From Neobacillus mesonae (GTDB lineage: Bacteria > Bacillota > Bacilli > Bacillales > Cytobacillaceae): 64,000 nucleotides of DNA. Location of the stretch: contig NZ_JAMBNQ010000007.1 in assembly GCF_023715155.1 (NCBI RefSeq), positions 89,591 to 153,590 on the forward strand. Reading direction: 5' to 3'. The notes under the pieces are model-generated. The model saw nothing but the letters and a program-made list of their open reading frames with translations. It had not been told where the DNA came from and searched no databases. Both the position numbers and the translations under genes were made by a program. Shown here piece after piece: positions 1 through 9,400 of the stretch. Each line of letters opens with the position of its first letter. Within the stretch, counting starts at the first letter, position 1.

Positions 1-177
1 ATTTTTCCAATGCCCTTTTCCCAAGCCATTCCCAGGACCCATACCAGGACCATCGTCATAGCCATGACCTGGTGCAGTAGTACCATCATGCTTATCATGT
101 CCGTATCCATTGCCATTTGCCATTGTATGTTTAATATCAAGAATTTCTAACTCTGGCTTTTTCCAAACCTTCCTCAT
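1..177 (-). CDS. Lasso-peptide precursor, paeninodin type (partial)
   Basis: The first 59 residues are visible; the frame is still open at the window edge. A GGGGGGAGG ribosome site lies 7 bases before the ATG. The N-terminus (MRKVWKKPELEILDIKHTMA) matches the leader layout of paeninodin-family lasso precursors: a K-P-x-L-x-x-L-D segment, then T-M just before the core. If cleavage follows TM, the core starts ANGNGYGHD, which puts Ala at 1 and Asp at 9, the residues that form the ring in paeninodin. The rest is very rich in Gly, His and Asp and longer than usual, so a Gly-rich non-lasso peptide remains possible. A degraded kinase gene of the same pathway sits 400 bases away on the other strand. 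Leader similarity is seen; maturation is inferred. Confidence 0.6.
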   Translation of the reverse strand, partial: MRKVWKKPELEILDIKHTMANGNGYGHDKHDGTTAPGHGYDDGPGMGPGNGLGKGHWKN

Positions 178-569
178 GTGTTTTCCTCCCCCCATTGGTA
201 TTTCGAATTAAATGGTTAGATGTCATTAAATTCAAAGAGTAATTCTAACTAAAAGTATAACTCAAAGTAGGTTCTTAATAAAGAATATTTTTAGTCTGAT
301 TACAGAATATTTTTTGAAATTTAAAGTATAAAATAGTGTGTAATTAATGAAGCAATTTGTACTATGACGTTAATTCAATGGAGTGATAAATTTTAACTAT
401 AAATATTCGTTATTAAGAAAAGAGGTGGTTTTTATGAGTAATTAGGCCCATGTTTAATAAAAATGCATTTTCTGTGTTGTCATGCTTTCTTCTTAGATTG
501 GAATCTTAATTTTAAGCTAAATTTTCCCAAAAAGACGTATAAGGTTTTTTATTTATTAATGAAGGAATT

Positions 570-1060
570 ATGTTAAATAATCAAAATAGAGTTTTTTAAA
601 AGCATTTGGGGCTAGACATATATAGTGAGATTCAATTACCTTAGTTACCTAAAATGAATATGCAAAAAGAGTTAATAAATATCGAAATTAGTATTAAGAT
701 TTAATATCCCAGTGGGCTTAACTAGAAATACGATTGACGATTGAGGATTTTTTTGTAAAAGAAATGTAGTCATGTTTCAAATACCCAATATGCCATTTTC
801 TCTGTACAGAATGGAAAAAGATTATCGTATCACCTCTGGATAATTTTAGTGAGGATGCGGTCAGCCAATATTTATTAGGAACATGTATGGGGGCCATCTT
901 ATTTCAAAAGAAAATTCTTCCGGTACATGGAAGTGCTATTGACATTGATGAAAAAGCCTATGGTTTTATAGGAGATTCAGGAGAGGGTAAATCTATTCTT
1001 GCTTCGGCATTTAAATAGCGGGTATCAACTGCTTACCGATCATTATAAAAATCATTTAAT
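570..1060 (+). pseudogene. Degraded HPr-kinase-like lasso-peptide kinase
   Basis: Fragments of one protein appear in shifting frames. From ATG 570 a KHLGLDIYSEIQLP segment is interrupted by in-frame stops. From about 787 a clean stretch reads VQNGKKIIVSPLDNFSEDA, then LLGTCMGAILFQKKILPVHG, then a Walker A loop GDSGEGKS followed by ILASAFK and a stop. One base later the expected SGYQLLTD continues in another frame. The order (N-terminal sheet, LLGT helix, HGSA, P-loop, GYQLL.D) is that of the HprK-like kinases that phosphorylate paeninodin-type precursors. At least two stops and two frameshifts make it non-functional. Recognition is from motifs only; the 3' limit is uncertain. Confidence 0.6.
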
Positions 1061-1680
1061 AAGGACGCTTATAATAGAAATTTAGGAATTGTAATAGAGA
1101 TAGAAGCGGGAAGGGCAGTGGATACTAACCATTTTCTTATGGATCTATTTCAGGACTGTATGGAGGATGTCTCTTAAATGATAAAAATGGATAGGAGCAG
1201 CAGATTACCACCAACAAAACTAGGTTTGCAGGTGGTGTCATTTTAAGTAAAAAACTGCTCCATTTTATTTGAATCAGGATTTTCTAGAAGATATATAGGG
1301 TTAGATAATGGGGAATGTTTAAATAAGATTTCGAATTTAGTACCTTATGAATTTTATTATTATGTATCCACTGCAAGAAAAGAATGTGAAGAAGTAGCAG
1401 AGCTTAAGGCGAAAGAATTTCGTGGTATTTGTGGAAGGATAATCAGTACATAGAAAGTCGTAAAGAATATCGGGTGAAAATTCCAAGTGACTTAAGCCTT
1501 AATCAAAAAGTTAAAAATAAGAAAGCTTCAAAAGGTCAGTTAACTGACCTTTTGGAAATCCCCTTTTCTTTGAAAAGAATACAAAAACGCTTTAAATGGA
1601 GACAAATTCGATACCTATGATCCGGGTCCAAAATCTATATCATTATTGATTTTATAAGGTTTCACGGAATGTTCTGCAAA
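1061..1680 (+). other. Decayed region, no intact gene
   Basis: About 620 bases of AT-rich sequence with short broken reading frames. One run (about 1270-1420) would read SGFSRRYIGLDNGECLNKIS and onward in coding-like fashion, followed by a 63-codon open frame (1429-1620) rich in Lys. I do not recognise either. Position after the dead kinase suggests further remnants of the same lasso cluster or of a neighbouring gene, but this is inference. Confidence 0.35.
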
Positions 1681-3132
1681 TTAATTTGTTTGGCTAGGTT
1701 CTTGCTCTTTCACAATTTTCGCAGCGTATTTCATCTTATCCTTCCAATTGATTGAACGTTGAAGGACTACTTTTTGTGCTTGTGGTGAACCAGCACCATG
1801 CATACATTCAATTATTGGTGTTGAACCTGTCATATTCTCAACTAAGCGCGCCATTTTGATTCGTTCAATTGCATCCACATTTTCACCTGTACTAAAGTAT
1901 TTATGCATGTATGGAGCCACTCGCGGATTATCAAATTCTTTTTCAGATGGGATTGTTGCTACAAATCCGCCAGCAATATCTTGAGCCAGTTTGGTGACTT
2001 CTGGATAATAGCGGGCTGTATTTAGTTTTGATGAATTCGCAAGCACCGGATCAACAAACGCAGTTCCACACCCATTTTGTGAGCAATTAAATGAACAGGA
2101 AAGGGCCCCGCTATACATCGTTTCAACTAAATGAGCCATTTCAGAAAGCTTATCCTTTACGTGGCTTGCTTTGGCAATACCTTGCATTCCAGCAAGTGTG
2201 GCAGTGGCACCAATCAGCACATCGAGATTCCCAGCCTTACATGCACCATAATTTTGGCGGTGATAGGAGGCAAAACGATCCACCAGCCTGCCGGTGTATT
2301 GGGTCTCCTTATACATAAAAACGCGGTTCCACGGAACAAAAACATCTTCAAAAATAATCAGTGCTTCCCCGCCAACGACACCATACTTAGCATTTCCTTG
2401 GTCAATCGTCCCTTCCCATTTACGGCTGTCGTTCACTTGACGGCCAAAGACGTAAATAATTCCTTTTTCGTCTGCAGGAACTGCAAAGGAAATGGCATAA
2501 TCCTCATCATTTGGTGACATTGCCATACCAGGCATTACTAAAATCTGATGAGAATTAATGGCACCCGTTTGGTGCATCTTGGCTCCGCGTACAATAATTC
2601 CGTCTTGCCTTTCCTCCACCACTCTGACATATAAATCAGGGTCATGCTGTTCAGATGGTCTCTTCGAACGGTCTCCTTTTGGATCAGTCATCGCACCGTC
2701 CGTCATATAATCATTGTTTTGGGTCTCAATTAAAAACTCTTGAAACCTCTTATGATAGTTAGTTCCTAATTCTCGATCCATTTCCCATGTGGTTGAGTAA
2801 ACAGTGATTAACCCGTCCATTCCTACACAACGCTGGAAACAGGTCCCTGTAATTTGACCAGCCACACGCAGCATCATTGCTTTTTTAACAAGATCTTCTT
2901 GGTTTTGTGGAATATGAGTCCATCTGTTAATCTTTTTACCTGTTAAATGGGATACAGCACTTCCAAGATGTTGATATTCTTCTTCTGTTCCCAGCTTATA
3001 GGTTACCGATGCAGCATTAATGTGCGGTCTCATAGCAGGATGGTCCACAACATTATTAACCTTTTCCCCCATAAAATAAACTTCCTTCTTTTGCTTACGA
3101 AGACTATCAATATATTGCTCAGGTGTCATCAT
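1681..3132 (-). CDS. 4-hydroxybutyryl-CoA dehydratase / HpaB-family flavoprotein
   Basis: A 483-residue member of the 4-hydroxyphenylacetate 3-hydroxylase/4-hydroxybutyryl-CoA dehydratase family. The start is set at 3132, where GGGGAGG precedes ATG-ATG; an upstream in-frame extension lacks a ribosome site. In AbfD of Clostridium aminobutyricum three cysteines and one histidine hold a [4Fe-4S] cluster; here the matching residues are C98 and C102 in GTCFQRCVGMD and H291 and C298 in YHRQNYGACK. Plain HpaB oxygenases lack this set, so the dehydratase/vinylacetyl-CoA isomerase reading is favoured: 4-hydroxybutyryl-CoA to crotonyl-CoA, using FAD and the cluster. MTDPKGDRS and the late MHGAGSPQAQ motif are also typical. 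The enzyme is mostly known from anaerobes and archaea. It is followed on the same strand side by an SDR gene upstream. Confidence 0.8.
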   Translation of the reverse strand: MMTPEQYIDSLRKQKKEVYFMGEKVNNVVDHPAMRPHINAASVTYKLGTEEEYQHLGSAVSHLTGKKINRWTHIPQNQEDLVKKAMMLRVAGQITGTCFQRCVGMDGLITVYSTTWEMDRELGTNYHKRFQEFLIETQNNDYMTDGAMTDPKGDRSKRPSEQHDPDLYVRVVEERQDGIIVRGAKMHQTGAINSHQILVMPGMAMSPNDEDYAISFAVPADEKGIIYVFGRQVNDSRKWEGTIDQGNAKYGVVGGEALIIFEDVFVPWNRVFMYKETQYTGRLVDRFASYHRQNYGACKAGNLDVLIGATATLAGMQGIAKASHVKDKLSEMAHLVETMYSGALSCSFNCSQNGCGTAFVDPVLANSSKLNTARYYPEVTKLAQDIAGGFVATIPSEKEFDNPRVAPYMHKYFSTGENVDAIERIKMARLVENMTGSTPIIECMHGAGSPQAQKVVLQRSINWKDKMKYAAKIVKEQEPSQTN

Positions 3133-3279
3133 GGTTTTTTCCTCCCCGAATATAGTAAACTTACGAAAATATTTTTGGTTCAAGGCGTAAACGGTTATAT
3201 GTTTGTGATTGAAAAACATCTATTTAACTGCTATTACTCATTAAGCGGTTATATGTTAGAATTTAAAAGATTATTCCTA

Positions 3280-4041
3280 TTATTGAGCTAACCATCCTCC
3301 ATCAACATAGATCGTTTGACCTGTGATAAAACTGCTTGCATCCGAAGCAAGTAATAGTACTGCACCTTCCAGCTCCTCTGGGGTTCCCAGCCGTTTTAGC
3401 GGTGTTTTACTAATAATTTTATTTTTTACTTTTTCGTTACTTAATTCCTTTTGGTTCATTTCAGTTTCAATATAGGCGGGGCCTATTGCGTTTACAGTAA
3501 TTCCGTATCTAGCCCATTCTAACGCAAGGGATCTTGTTAAATTAATAACCGCACCCTTGCTTGCCGTATAGGCACATATTCCTACATCCCCAACAGCTCC
3601 TACAACGGAAGCAATATTAATAATTCTCCCATGCCCCTGTGACTTCATCATCTTTGCGGCTGCCTGTGAACAAAAGAATAAGGATTTGACATTCAAATTC
3701 ATAACCCTATCCCACTCTTCCTCTGTCACCTCTAACGCAAATTTTGTTTCGGAAATACCTGCATTATTCACTAAGATATCAAGCATTCCAAACTCTTCTA
3801 TCACCATTGAAACCATATTTTGGATTGAATCAATCTTAGTCAAATCTGCAGAAATTCCGATTGCTTTTCTGCCCAAATGTTCTATTTCATTAACTACCTC
3901 TGTATTTCTGACTTCATCACGTCCAACGACCGCAACATTTGCTCCATTTTTCGCTAAAGATAGGGCCATTAACCGCCCTAACCCACGGTTGCCTCCTGTG
4001 ACAATAGCTGTTTTATTCTTTAAATCAAAGATATCTGTCAT
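3280..4041 (-). CDS. SDR-family oxidoreductase
   Basis: A classical short-chain dehydrogenase of 253 residues. TGGNRGLG near the N-terminus binds NAD(P); NNAG and the Ser...Tyr-x3-Lys set (ASVVGAVG, then YTASKGA) form the active site; VDGGW closes the protein as in FabG-like reductases. The start is placed at ATG 4041, which sits 9 bases after AGGAG; the earlier TTG/ATG codons at 4050 and 4047 are too close to it. It probably shares a transcript with the dehydratase gene downstream (gap about 150 bases). Likely reduces or oxidises a hydroxyacyl or ketoacyl intermediate; the substrate cannot be told from sequence. Confidence 0.85.
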   Translation of the reverse strand: MTDIFDLKNKTAIVTGGNRGLGRLMALSLAKNGANVAVVGRDEVRNTEVVNEIEHLGRKAIGISADLTKIDSIQNMVSMVIEEFGMLDILVNNAGISETKFALEVTEEEWDRVMNLNVKSLFFCSQAAAKMMKSQGHGRIINIASVVGAVGDVGICAYTASKGAVINLTRSLALEWARYGITVNAIGPAYIETEMNQKELSNEKVKNKIISKTPLKRLGTPEELEGAVLLLASDASSFITGQTIYVDGGWLAQ

Positions 4042-4081
4042 TTTCATCAACTCCTAGTTTAAATTTCTTTCTTACCTATCT

Positions 4082-4856
4082 AATTCGCAAAAATCATGCC
4101 AAAGTGAAAAGTATTAAATAAATAGAGATAGAGCAGTCCTAATAGGAGTAACAGCCTCGAAAAAGTAAGGAGTTGAAAATAAAAAATCTTTTCCAGGATC
4201 ATCTTTGGGATAGTATTTATTATTATTTATTAGAATTCTATTACTATATTCCATTTAATATGATGAATATCGTATTACACGTTTGGCTCTAATTCCGCTT
4301 CTATGGAGATGTACTTAAACAATGGTAGGGGTGAATTATGATGAATTACTATCTAGAATTAATTTTTTATGATCTGATATTTTAATTCTTTCTGCTGCAA
4401 AATATTTAAAATAATTCCTTGCTTTATCTAAATGATAGACACTCCTTCTGGGGGAATATCCTTAATTCACTCGTACTATGCAATTTCTCCTGTGATAAGC
4501 CAGTTAAAGAAACTACGAAAATCTCACACATAATGAAATAAGGTAATGGGGCAGCCGATGTATTGTTTGGCATCCTCATATTCACCACCATAATAGTGGA
4601 AAATTTTAGGCAGTTAGTCCATTTTTTATAGCCAGTTGATACATTTATTTATTCCTAAATACATATATTAATTCCAGCTTATAGTGCAATTAAATATTTT
4701 ATTTAATAGAGAAAGTCACATACCACCAATGCAGTCGCCCCCTCTATAGTCTGTTAATCCACTAATAGTTTTATGGTATTTTTCAATCCTTTTTTTATTC
4801 CATCAGATAAAATATTTTATTAATGGACAGAAAATTTTATATATTCAAAAAAGTTC
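4082..4856. other. Long AT-rich intergenic region
   Basis: About 775 bases without a convincing gene between two divergently read operons. Short broken frames exist but none carries a recognisable motif run. The right end holds the promoter of the acyl-CoA dehydrogenase operon. Confidence 0.5.
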
Positions 4857-4885
4857 TTGACATTCAGATTGTGGATAAGTTAAAT
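4857..4885 (+). promoter_or_regulatory. SigA-type promoter of the catabolic operon
   Basis: A perfect -35 box TTGACA (4857-4862), a 17-base spacer and -10 TTAAAT (4880-4885). It lies 80 bases before the acyl-CoA dehydrogenase start, so it probably drives that gene and the acyl-CoA ligase. Confidence 0.6.
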
Positions 4886-4908
4886 TAAGATTACAAACTG
4901 TTGAGTAG

Positions 4909-4918
4909 ACTGGTCAGT
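4909..4918. promoter_or_regulatory. Possible TetR-family operator
   Basis: ACTGGTCAGT is an inverted repeat (ACTG...CAGT) some 24 bases after the -10 box, in the predicted transcribed leader. A TetR gene lies in the same island (14814-15392). The link between them is inferred. Confidence 0.35.
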
Positions 4919-4967
4919 ATACCTGTTGGTTTCACTTAAATTCTTTACATTTAGGGGAGGAACAAAG

Positions 4968-6134
4968 ATGACTTATCAGCTAACACAAGACCAAGTTGCA
5001 TTATGGGAACATGTATACCACTTAGGCAAGAGATATGTAGAGCCACATGCTTCAAAATGGGATCAAAATTCGGAATATCCTTGGGCTATTCATGAAATTC
5101 TTAAAGAACAGCTTTTGTTTGGAGCACTTGTACCAAAAGAGTATGGTGGTCTGGGACTTTCAGTTGTGGATTTCACGGTTATATTGGAAGCGATTGCATC
5201 ATCCTCGGCATGCGGCGCAACATTAGGGACACTTGAAACACATTCATTAGGGGCACAGCCTATTTTAATTGCGGGGACTGAAGAGCAAAAGAGGAGGTGG
5301 CTTCCGCAAATTGCAAGTGGTGACTCTCTTTGTGCATTTAGTCTAACGGAGTCTGGTGCTGGATCAGATGCTGGGTCTATCACCACAAGGGCGGTAAAGG
5401 ATGGAGACAGCTATGTCATTAATGGAAGCAAAGTCTTTTGTACGTTAGGTAACCTTGCTCGTTATGTTACTGTTTTCGCTAAGACGCAGCAGGACGTTGG
5501 TACACGTGGAATTACGGCATTTGTGATTGATACTCAAAAAGCTCCTGGATTTAAAGTGGGTCGTGTTGAAAAGAAAATGGGATTACGAGGTTCTCCAACT
5601 GTTGAGCTTATTTATGAAGATGTTCGAGTACCGGTTGAGAACAGACTTGGGAATGAGGGTGAAGGATTTAAAATTGCAATGGAAACATTATCAAAGGGAA
5701 GAGTTGCTGTAGCTGCAGATTCGGTAGGAATTATGGATTACGTAACGAAGTATGCCGCTGATTACGCAAAAACACGTACTCAATTCGGACGGCCGCTCTC
5801 AAATTTACAAGCGATACAATTTATGCTGGCTGATATGGAAATTCAAACAGAAACAGCACGACAAATGACCTACGCTGCTGCTAATGCTCTTATTTCAGGC
5901 GAAAAAACAAGATCAGAAATAGCTAGGCTAACGGCTATTGCGAAATGTTACGCTACTGACGTAAGACAAAAGGTTGTAAGTGATGCCATACAAATATTAG
6001 GCGGATACGGTTACATGCAAGATTATCCATTAGAAAGAATTCATCGTGATAGTAAGATTTATCAAATTTTTGAAGGTACAAATCAAATCCAAAGATTGGT
6101 TATTGCTAGATCGGTTTTAGCTAAAGAAAAATAA
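4968..6134 (+). CDS. Acyl-CoA dehydrogenase
   Basis: A 388-residue FAD-dependent acyl-CoA dehydrogenase that introduces the alpha-beta double bond into an acyl-CoA. The start ATG 4968 follows GGGGAGG with good spacing. Family motifs: LTESGAGSDAGS (FAD contact), KVFCTLGNLA, RTQFGRPL and the late FEGTNQIQR, whose Glu (about residue 369) is the catalytic base position of SCAD/MCAD-type enzymes. Length is normal. It is first in an operon with the acyl-CoA ligase 107 bases downstream, under a TTGACA/TTAAAT promoter. Chain length or branching of the substrate cannot be judged; its company with MmsA suggests a short or branched acid. Confidence 0.92.
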   Translation: MTYQLTQDQVALWEHVYHLGKRYVEPHASKWDQNSEYPWAIHEILKEQLLFGALVPKEYGGLGLSVVDFTVILEAIASSSACGATLGTLETHSLGAQPILIAGTEEQKRRWLPQIASGDSLCAFSLTESGAGSDAGSITTRAVKDGDSYVINGSKVFCTLGNLARYVTVFAKTQQDVGTRGITAFVIDTQKAPGFKVGRVEKKMGLRGSPTVELIYEDVRVPVENRLGNEGEGFKIAMETLSKGRVAVAADSVGIMDYVTKYAADYAKTRTQFGRPLSNLQAIQFMLADMEIQTETARQMTYAAANALISGEKTRSEIARLTAIAKCYATDVRQKVVSDAIQILGGYGYMQDYPLERIHRDSKIYQIFEGTNQIQRLVIARSVLAKEK

Positions 6135-6241
6135 ATGTTTGTTTGAAAGTAAATTTAAGAGGATTAAAAATCCTTTTCGGATAGTAAATATATACCAGGT
6201 GGTTGGGACTTTCAAAGTATATAGAAGGGAAGGAATTTAAA

Positions 6242-7843
6242 ATGAGTAATAGTTTGCCATTACCATCAGAGTATAGTCCGCGGACAATCAATGAGCTTCT
6301 TTTGGACCGTGCGAATCAATATCCAAATAAGCTCGGTTTTGTTGGAAAATTTCATGATGGAGAATATCATTCTGTAACATATTTAGAATGGATTAGGCTC
6401 ACTGATAAATTGGCTGGATCCCTATACCATATGTTTGGTGTAAAAAAAGGCAGCAAAGTTGCATGGGTTCTAGATAATAGAAATGGAGGGGAGGCTGTAC
6501 TTCTATATCATGCGGTACTAAAACTGGGAGCGATTAATGTTCCTATTAATCCACGGTTAACAACAACTGAGATCAAATATATTCTTGAGCATTCTGAGGC
6601 TGATTTATGTTTTTTTAGTATAGATTCGAAACATGTAATGCAAGCAATTGAGGCAATGTCTATTAAAACTATTCCAATCGTCATTGGTGATGAAACCATT
6701 CAATCAAATACTAGTAATTGGGATGAGGTGATGAAAGATCCAGGCTTCACCCCCCCAGTTATTGACATTCAAAGTGAAGATGACGCTAACCTGCTTTATA
6801 CTTCGGGAACTACAGGCCATCCTAAAGGAGTTCTTCATACCCATGGGTCATCTATAGCCGCGGGAATCGGCTGGTGTGATGCACTAAGAATGCGGCAGCA
6901 AGATGTTAATCAAACGCCCTTTCCAATTTTCGTTGGGGGATGTCTTCATTTTAATGGACTGGCGATTTTATGGGCTGGGGGCACCTTTGTAATAGATGAC
7001 TATCAAACTGAGAGCAGCCTGATGCTAATGGATAAATACCGTACTACTGTTTATGTTGCAGTTCCTTCTATCTATCAATATATCTTGGAATCTCCAATTT
7101 TAGAGGATGTTGACTTAAGTTGTTTAAGGATTCTGGATTATGGAGGGGCAAGCATGGCTCCTTCGATAATCAAAAGGATGCAGGAGGTTTTTCCTAACAC
7201 TGGCTTAGTCCAATCATATGGTTTAACCGAGGCAGGCCCAGGTGGACTTTATCTGAGCGAGGATTATGCTCTTTCTAAGCTAGGGTCAGTAGGAAACCGT
7301 GGAATGTATCGTCATATGCATTTCAGGGTAGTTGATGAAAATGGTAATGATGTAGGGCCGGATACTATTGGGGAATTTATTCTTCGTGGCCCATCTATTA
7401 TGAAGGAATATTATAAAAACCCTGAGGCAACCGCAAACGCCTTACGTGACGGATGGCTCTATACTGGGGATCTTGTCAAAATGGACGCAGATGGTTTTGT
7501 ATATCATATTGATCGAAAGAAAGATATTGTTGTGCGGGGAGGATATAATATTTCCTCTGCTGAGGTAGAAGCAGCTTTATTAGATCACCCGGCCGTTTTG
7601 GAAGCAGCAGTTGTAGCGAAACCACATGAAAAGTTAGGTGAGGACATTAAGGCGTTTGTGGTTCTACGAAGAGGCCGCAACATTAAGGAAGCTGAGTTGA
7701 CAGAATTCTGCAGAAAAAAACTAGCCGATTTTAAGGTCCCAAGGGATATTACTTTTCTAAGTGAATTACCTAAAAGTGCCGTCGGGAAGGTCCTAAAACG
7801 TGTTTTAAGGGAGGACTTACTTTTAAAAGGTGAGGATCTTTAA
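6242..7843 (+). CDS. Acyl-CoA synthetase (AMP-forming)
   Basis: A 533-residue ANL-superfamily ligase that activates a carboxylic acid to its acyl-CoA through an acyl-AMP. ATG 6242 follows AAGGAA; a TTG at 6203 would add 13 residues without a better site. Motifs in order: LLYTSGTTGHPKG (phosphate loop), YGLTEAGPGG (A5), YTGDLVKMDADG (A7 Asp), DRKKDIVVRGGYNIS (hinge) and PKSAVGKVLKR with the catalytic Lys. Lies directly behind the acyl-CoA dehydrogenase gene and ahead of the importer, so it likely activates the imported acid. Confidence 0.92.
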   Translation: MSNSLPLPSEYSPRTINELLLDRANQYPNKLGFVGKFHDGEYHSVTYLEWIRLTDKLAGSLYHMFGVKKGSKVAWVLDNRNGGEAVLLYHAVLKLGAINVPINPRLTTTEIKYILEHSEADLCFFSIDSKHVMQAIEAMSIKTIPIVIGDETIQSNTSNWDEVMKDPGFTPPVIDIQSEDDANLLYTSGTTGHPKGVLHTHGSSIAAGIGWCDALRMRQQDVNQTPFPIFVGGCLHFNGLAILWAGGTFVIDDYQTESSLMLMDKYRTTVYVAVPSIYQYILESPILEDVDLSCLRILDYGGASMAPSIIKRMQEVFPNTGLVQSYGLTEAGPGGLYLSEDYALSKLGSVGNRGMYRHMHFRVVDENGNDVGPDTIGEFILRGPSIMKEYYKNPEATANALRDGWLYTGDLVKMDADGFVYHIDRKKDIVVRGGYNISSAEVEAALLDHPAVLEAAVVAKPHEKLGEDIKAFVVLRRGRNIKEAELTEFCRKKLADFKVPRDITFLSELPKSAVGKVLKRVLREDLLLKGEDL

Positions 7844-8033
7844 ACTTTGTAAAGCGTAATATCCTGTTCGAAACATCAATGGGTTTCTGATTTTCCTGTT
7901 TCAGTGTATTTATCTTAAATCAAAGTAACTATTAATTATTAGAGTTAAATATTGGGTTCCTAATTTCCCCTATTGGTTGTGGTTTATGAAATAAAATCAT
8001 TAAATTAACTTTAAAAACGATGGAGGAATGAAA

Positions 8034-9245
8034 ATGAAAAAACGGAATTCATTAGTCCGGTTACTCGGTTTGATTTTCACTATATTAATAGTTTTAACTG
8101 CTACTGCATGCAGTGGTCAAAAAGCTGGGACAGGGGGAAAAGCTGGAGAAAGTACTTCAAATAGTATTAGTAACTCCAGCTCTGGTGATAAAGATACAAT
8201 TAAGATTGGGCTGATTACGCCAATGACCGGCGGCTCCGCTTCCCATGGAGCAGATACGGTGGATACAGCGAAACTAATTGCTAAGCAAATAAATGATGCC
8301 GGCGGGATCCTAGATGGAAGGAAAATTGAGTTCGTAATTGAAGATGACAAATCTTTACCAGAACAAGGTGTCACAGCATTCAAAAAACTGTATTCACAGG
8401 GCATTAAATTTTTTACCGGAACGATGAATAGCAGCGTCGCAATTCCAATTACAAATGTGGCGAAAGATTCGGATGCCATTTACCTTATTAGCGGAGCACA
8501 GGCACCACAGCCTTTAGAAATGCAAACAAAAGGGAATATTTTCGGTATCCACCATACCAATATTATGTTTGGCCAAAAATTCCATAAGTGGATAATGGAT
8601 AATTTAAATTTGAAAACCGTTGTTGTGGTAGCAGAGAACACGGATTTCGGGAAAAATGAAATAGCTGCTTTAAAAGCAAATTGGAAAGGAGAAAATGCAC
8701 CGAAAATTATTGCAATTGAGCATTTTGAACGATCTCAAACTGACTTCAGTGTACTGTTGACAAAGGTACGCAGTCTAAAGCCAGATGCTATATACCTGGC
8801 TGCAGCCGGAACTAGTTTGACAGCGTCGTTTTTTAAGCAAGTGGAGCAATTAGGTATTACTTCCCAAAAGCTTATGAATCCAGGAAACATGGCACAGGAT
8901 TTTGTAAAAGAAGGCGGAAGTGCCGTTGAAGGCGTAATAAGTGCTGATATTTATCATCCTTCCTTGGACAATAAGGTTAATAAGCAGTTTGTAAAAGATT
9001 TCAAGGAAATGTATAACAAACTTCCTACTCCTATTAATGTTACAACATGGGAATCACTCAAATTATTGCTGAACTCGATTGAAAAGGCGGGAACAGCTGA
9101 TGATATTGCTGCTATTAGCAAGGTGTTAAAAGAAACCACTTGGGAAACTCCACGGGGAACACTGACCTTTGATGAAAAAGGAAGGGCACATACGGACAGC
9201 TTGATCCTTGAAGTGAAAAATGGAGAAATTGTACCTGTAAAGTAA
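8034..9245 (+). CDS. ABC importer solute-binding lipoprotein (Leu/Ile/Val-type)
   Basis: A 403-residue periplasmic-binding-protein family 6 receptor, the extracellular ligand-catcher of the importer encoded just downstream. Of two in-frame ATGs, 8034 is chosen because GGAGG lies 7 bases ahead; 8028 is only 1 base from it. The signal peptide ends in the lipobox ATAC with C26 as lipidation site, followed by a Ser/Gly linker. IKIGLITPMTGGSASHGADT is the usual first strand and ligand loop. Ligands of this family extend beyond amino acids to aromatic and aliphatic acids; the neighbouring CoA-ligase and dehydrogenases suggest an organic acid. Confidence 0.9.
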   Translation: MKKRNSLVRLLGLIFTILIVLTATACSGQKAGTGGKAGESTSNSISNSSSGDKDTIKIGLITPMTGGSASHGADTVDTAKLIAKQINDAGGILDGRKIEFVIEDDKSLPEQGVTAFKKLYSQGIKFFTGTMNSSVAIPITNVAKDSDAIYLISGAQAPQPLEMQTKGNIFGIHHTNIMFGQKFHKWIMDNLNLKTVVVVAENTDFGKNEIAALKANWKGENAPKIIAIEHFERSQTDFSVLLTKVRSLKPDAIYLAAAGTSLTASFFKQVEQLGITSQKLMNPGNMAQDFVKEGGSAVEGVISADIYHPSLDNKVNKQFVKDFKEMYNKLPTPINVTTWESLKLLLNSIEKAGTADDIAAISKVLKETTWETPRGTLTFDEKGRAHTDSLILEVKNGEIVPVK

Positions 9246-9286
9246 GCAGTCAGATTAAAAGGGCTTGAAATCAATAGGCAATGTTT

Positions 9287-9375
9287 AACAAGGGCCGGAG
9301 AGATTTGTGCTGTAAGAGGATTCAAATAGAGGGATTTTGAGAGAATGTAACACAGCTGCTCCGGTCTTGTTTTTT
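9287..9375 (+). terminator. Attenuator/terminator after the binding-protein gene
   Basis: A long inverted repeat: AACAAGGGCCGGAG (9287-9300) can pair with CTCCGGTCTTGTT (9359-9371), followed by a T run. It sits between the binding-protein gene and the rest of the importer operon, where partial termination would make the receptor more abundant than the membrane parts. Confidence 0.6.
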
Positions 9376-9400
9376 AAATGAATATAGGAGGAGAGTTACC

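Noticed and set aside
2091..2517. Plus-strand open frames inside the dehydratase-like gene
   Set aside because: They mirror a well-supported minus-strand gene and lack ribosome sites.
4440..4640. Possible thiolase or other gene remnants (short runs such as TPSGG and GNGAADVL)
   Set aside because: Matches are short, in different frames and without the order of any thiolase motif set.
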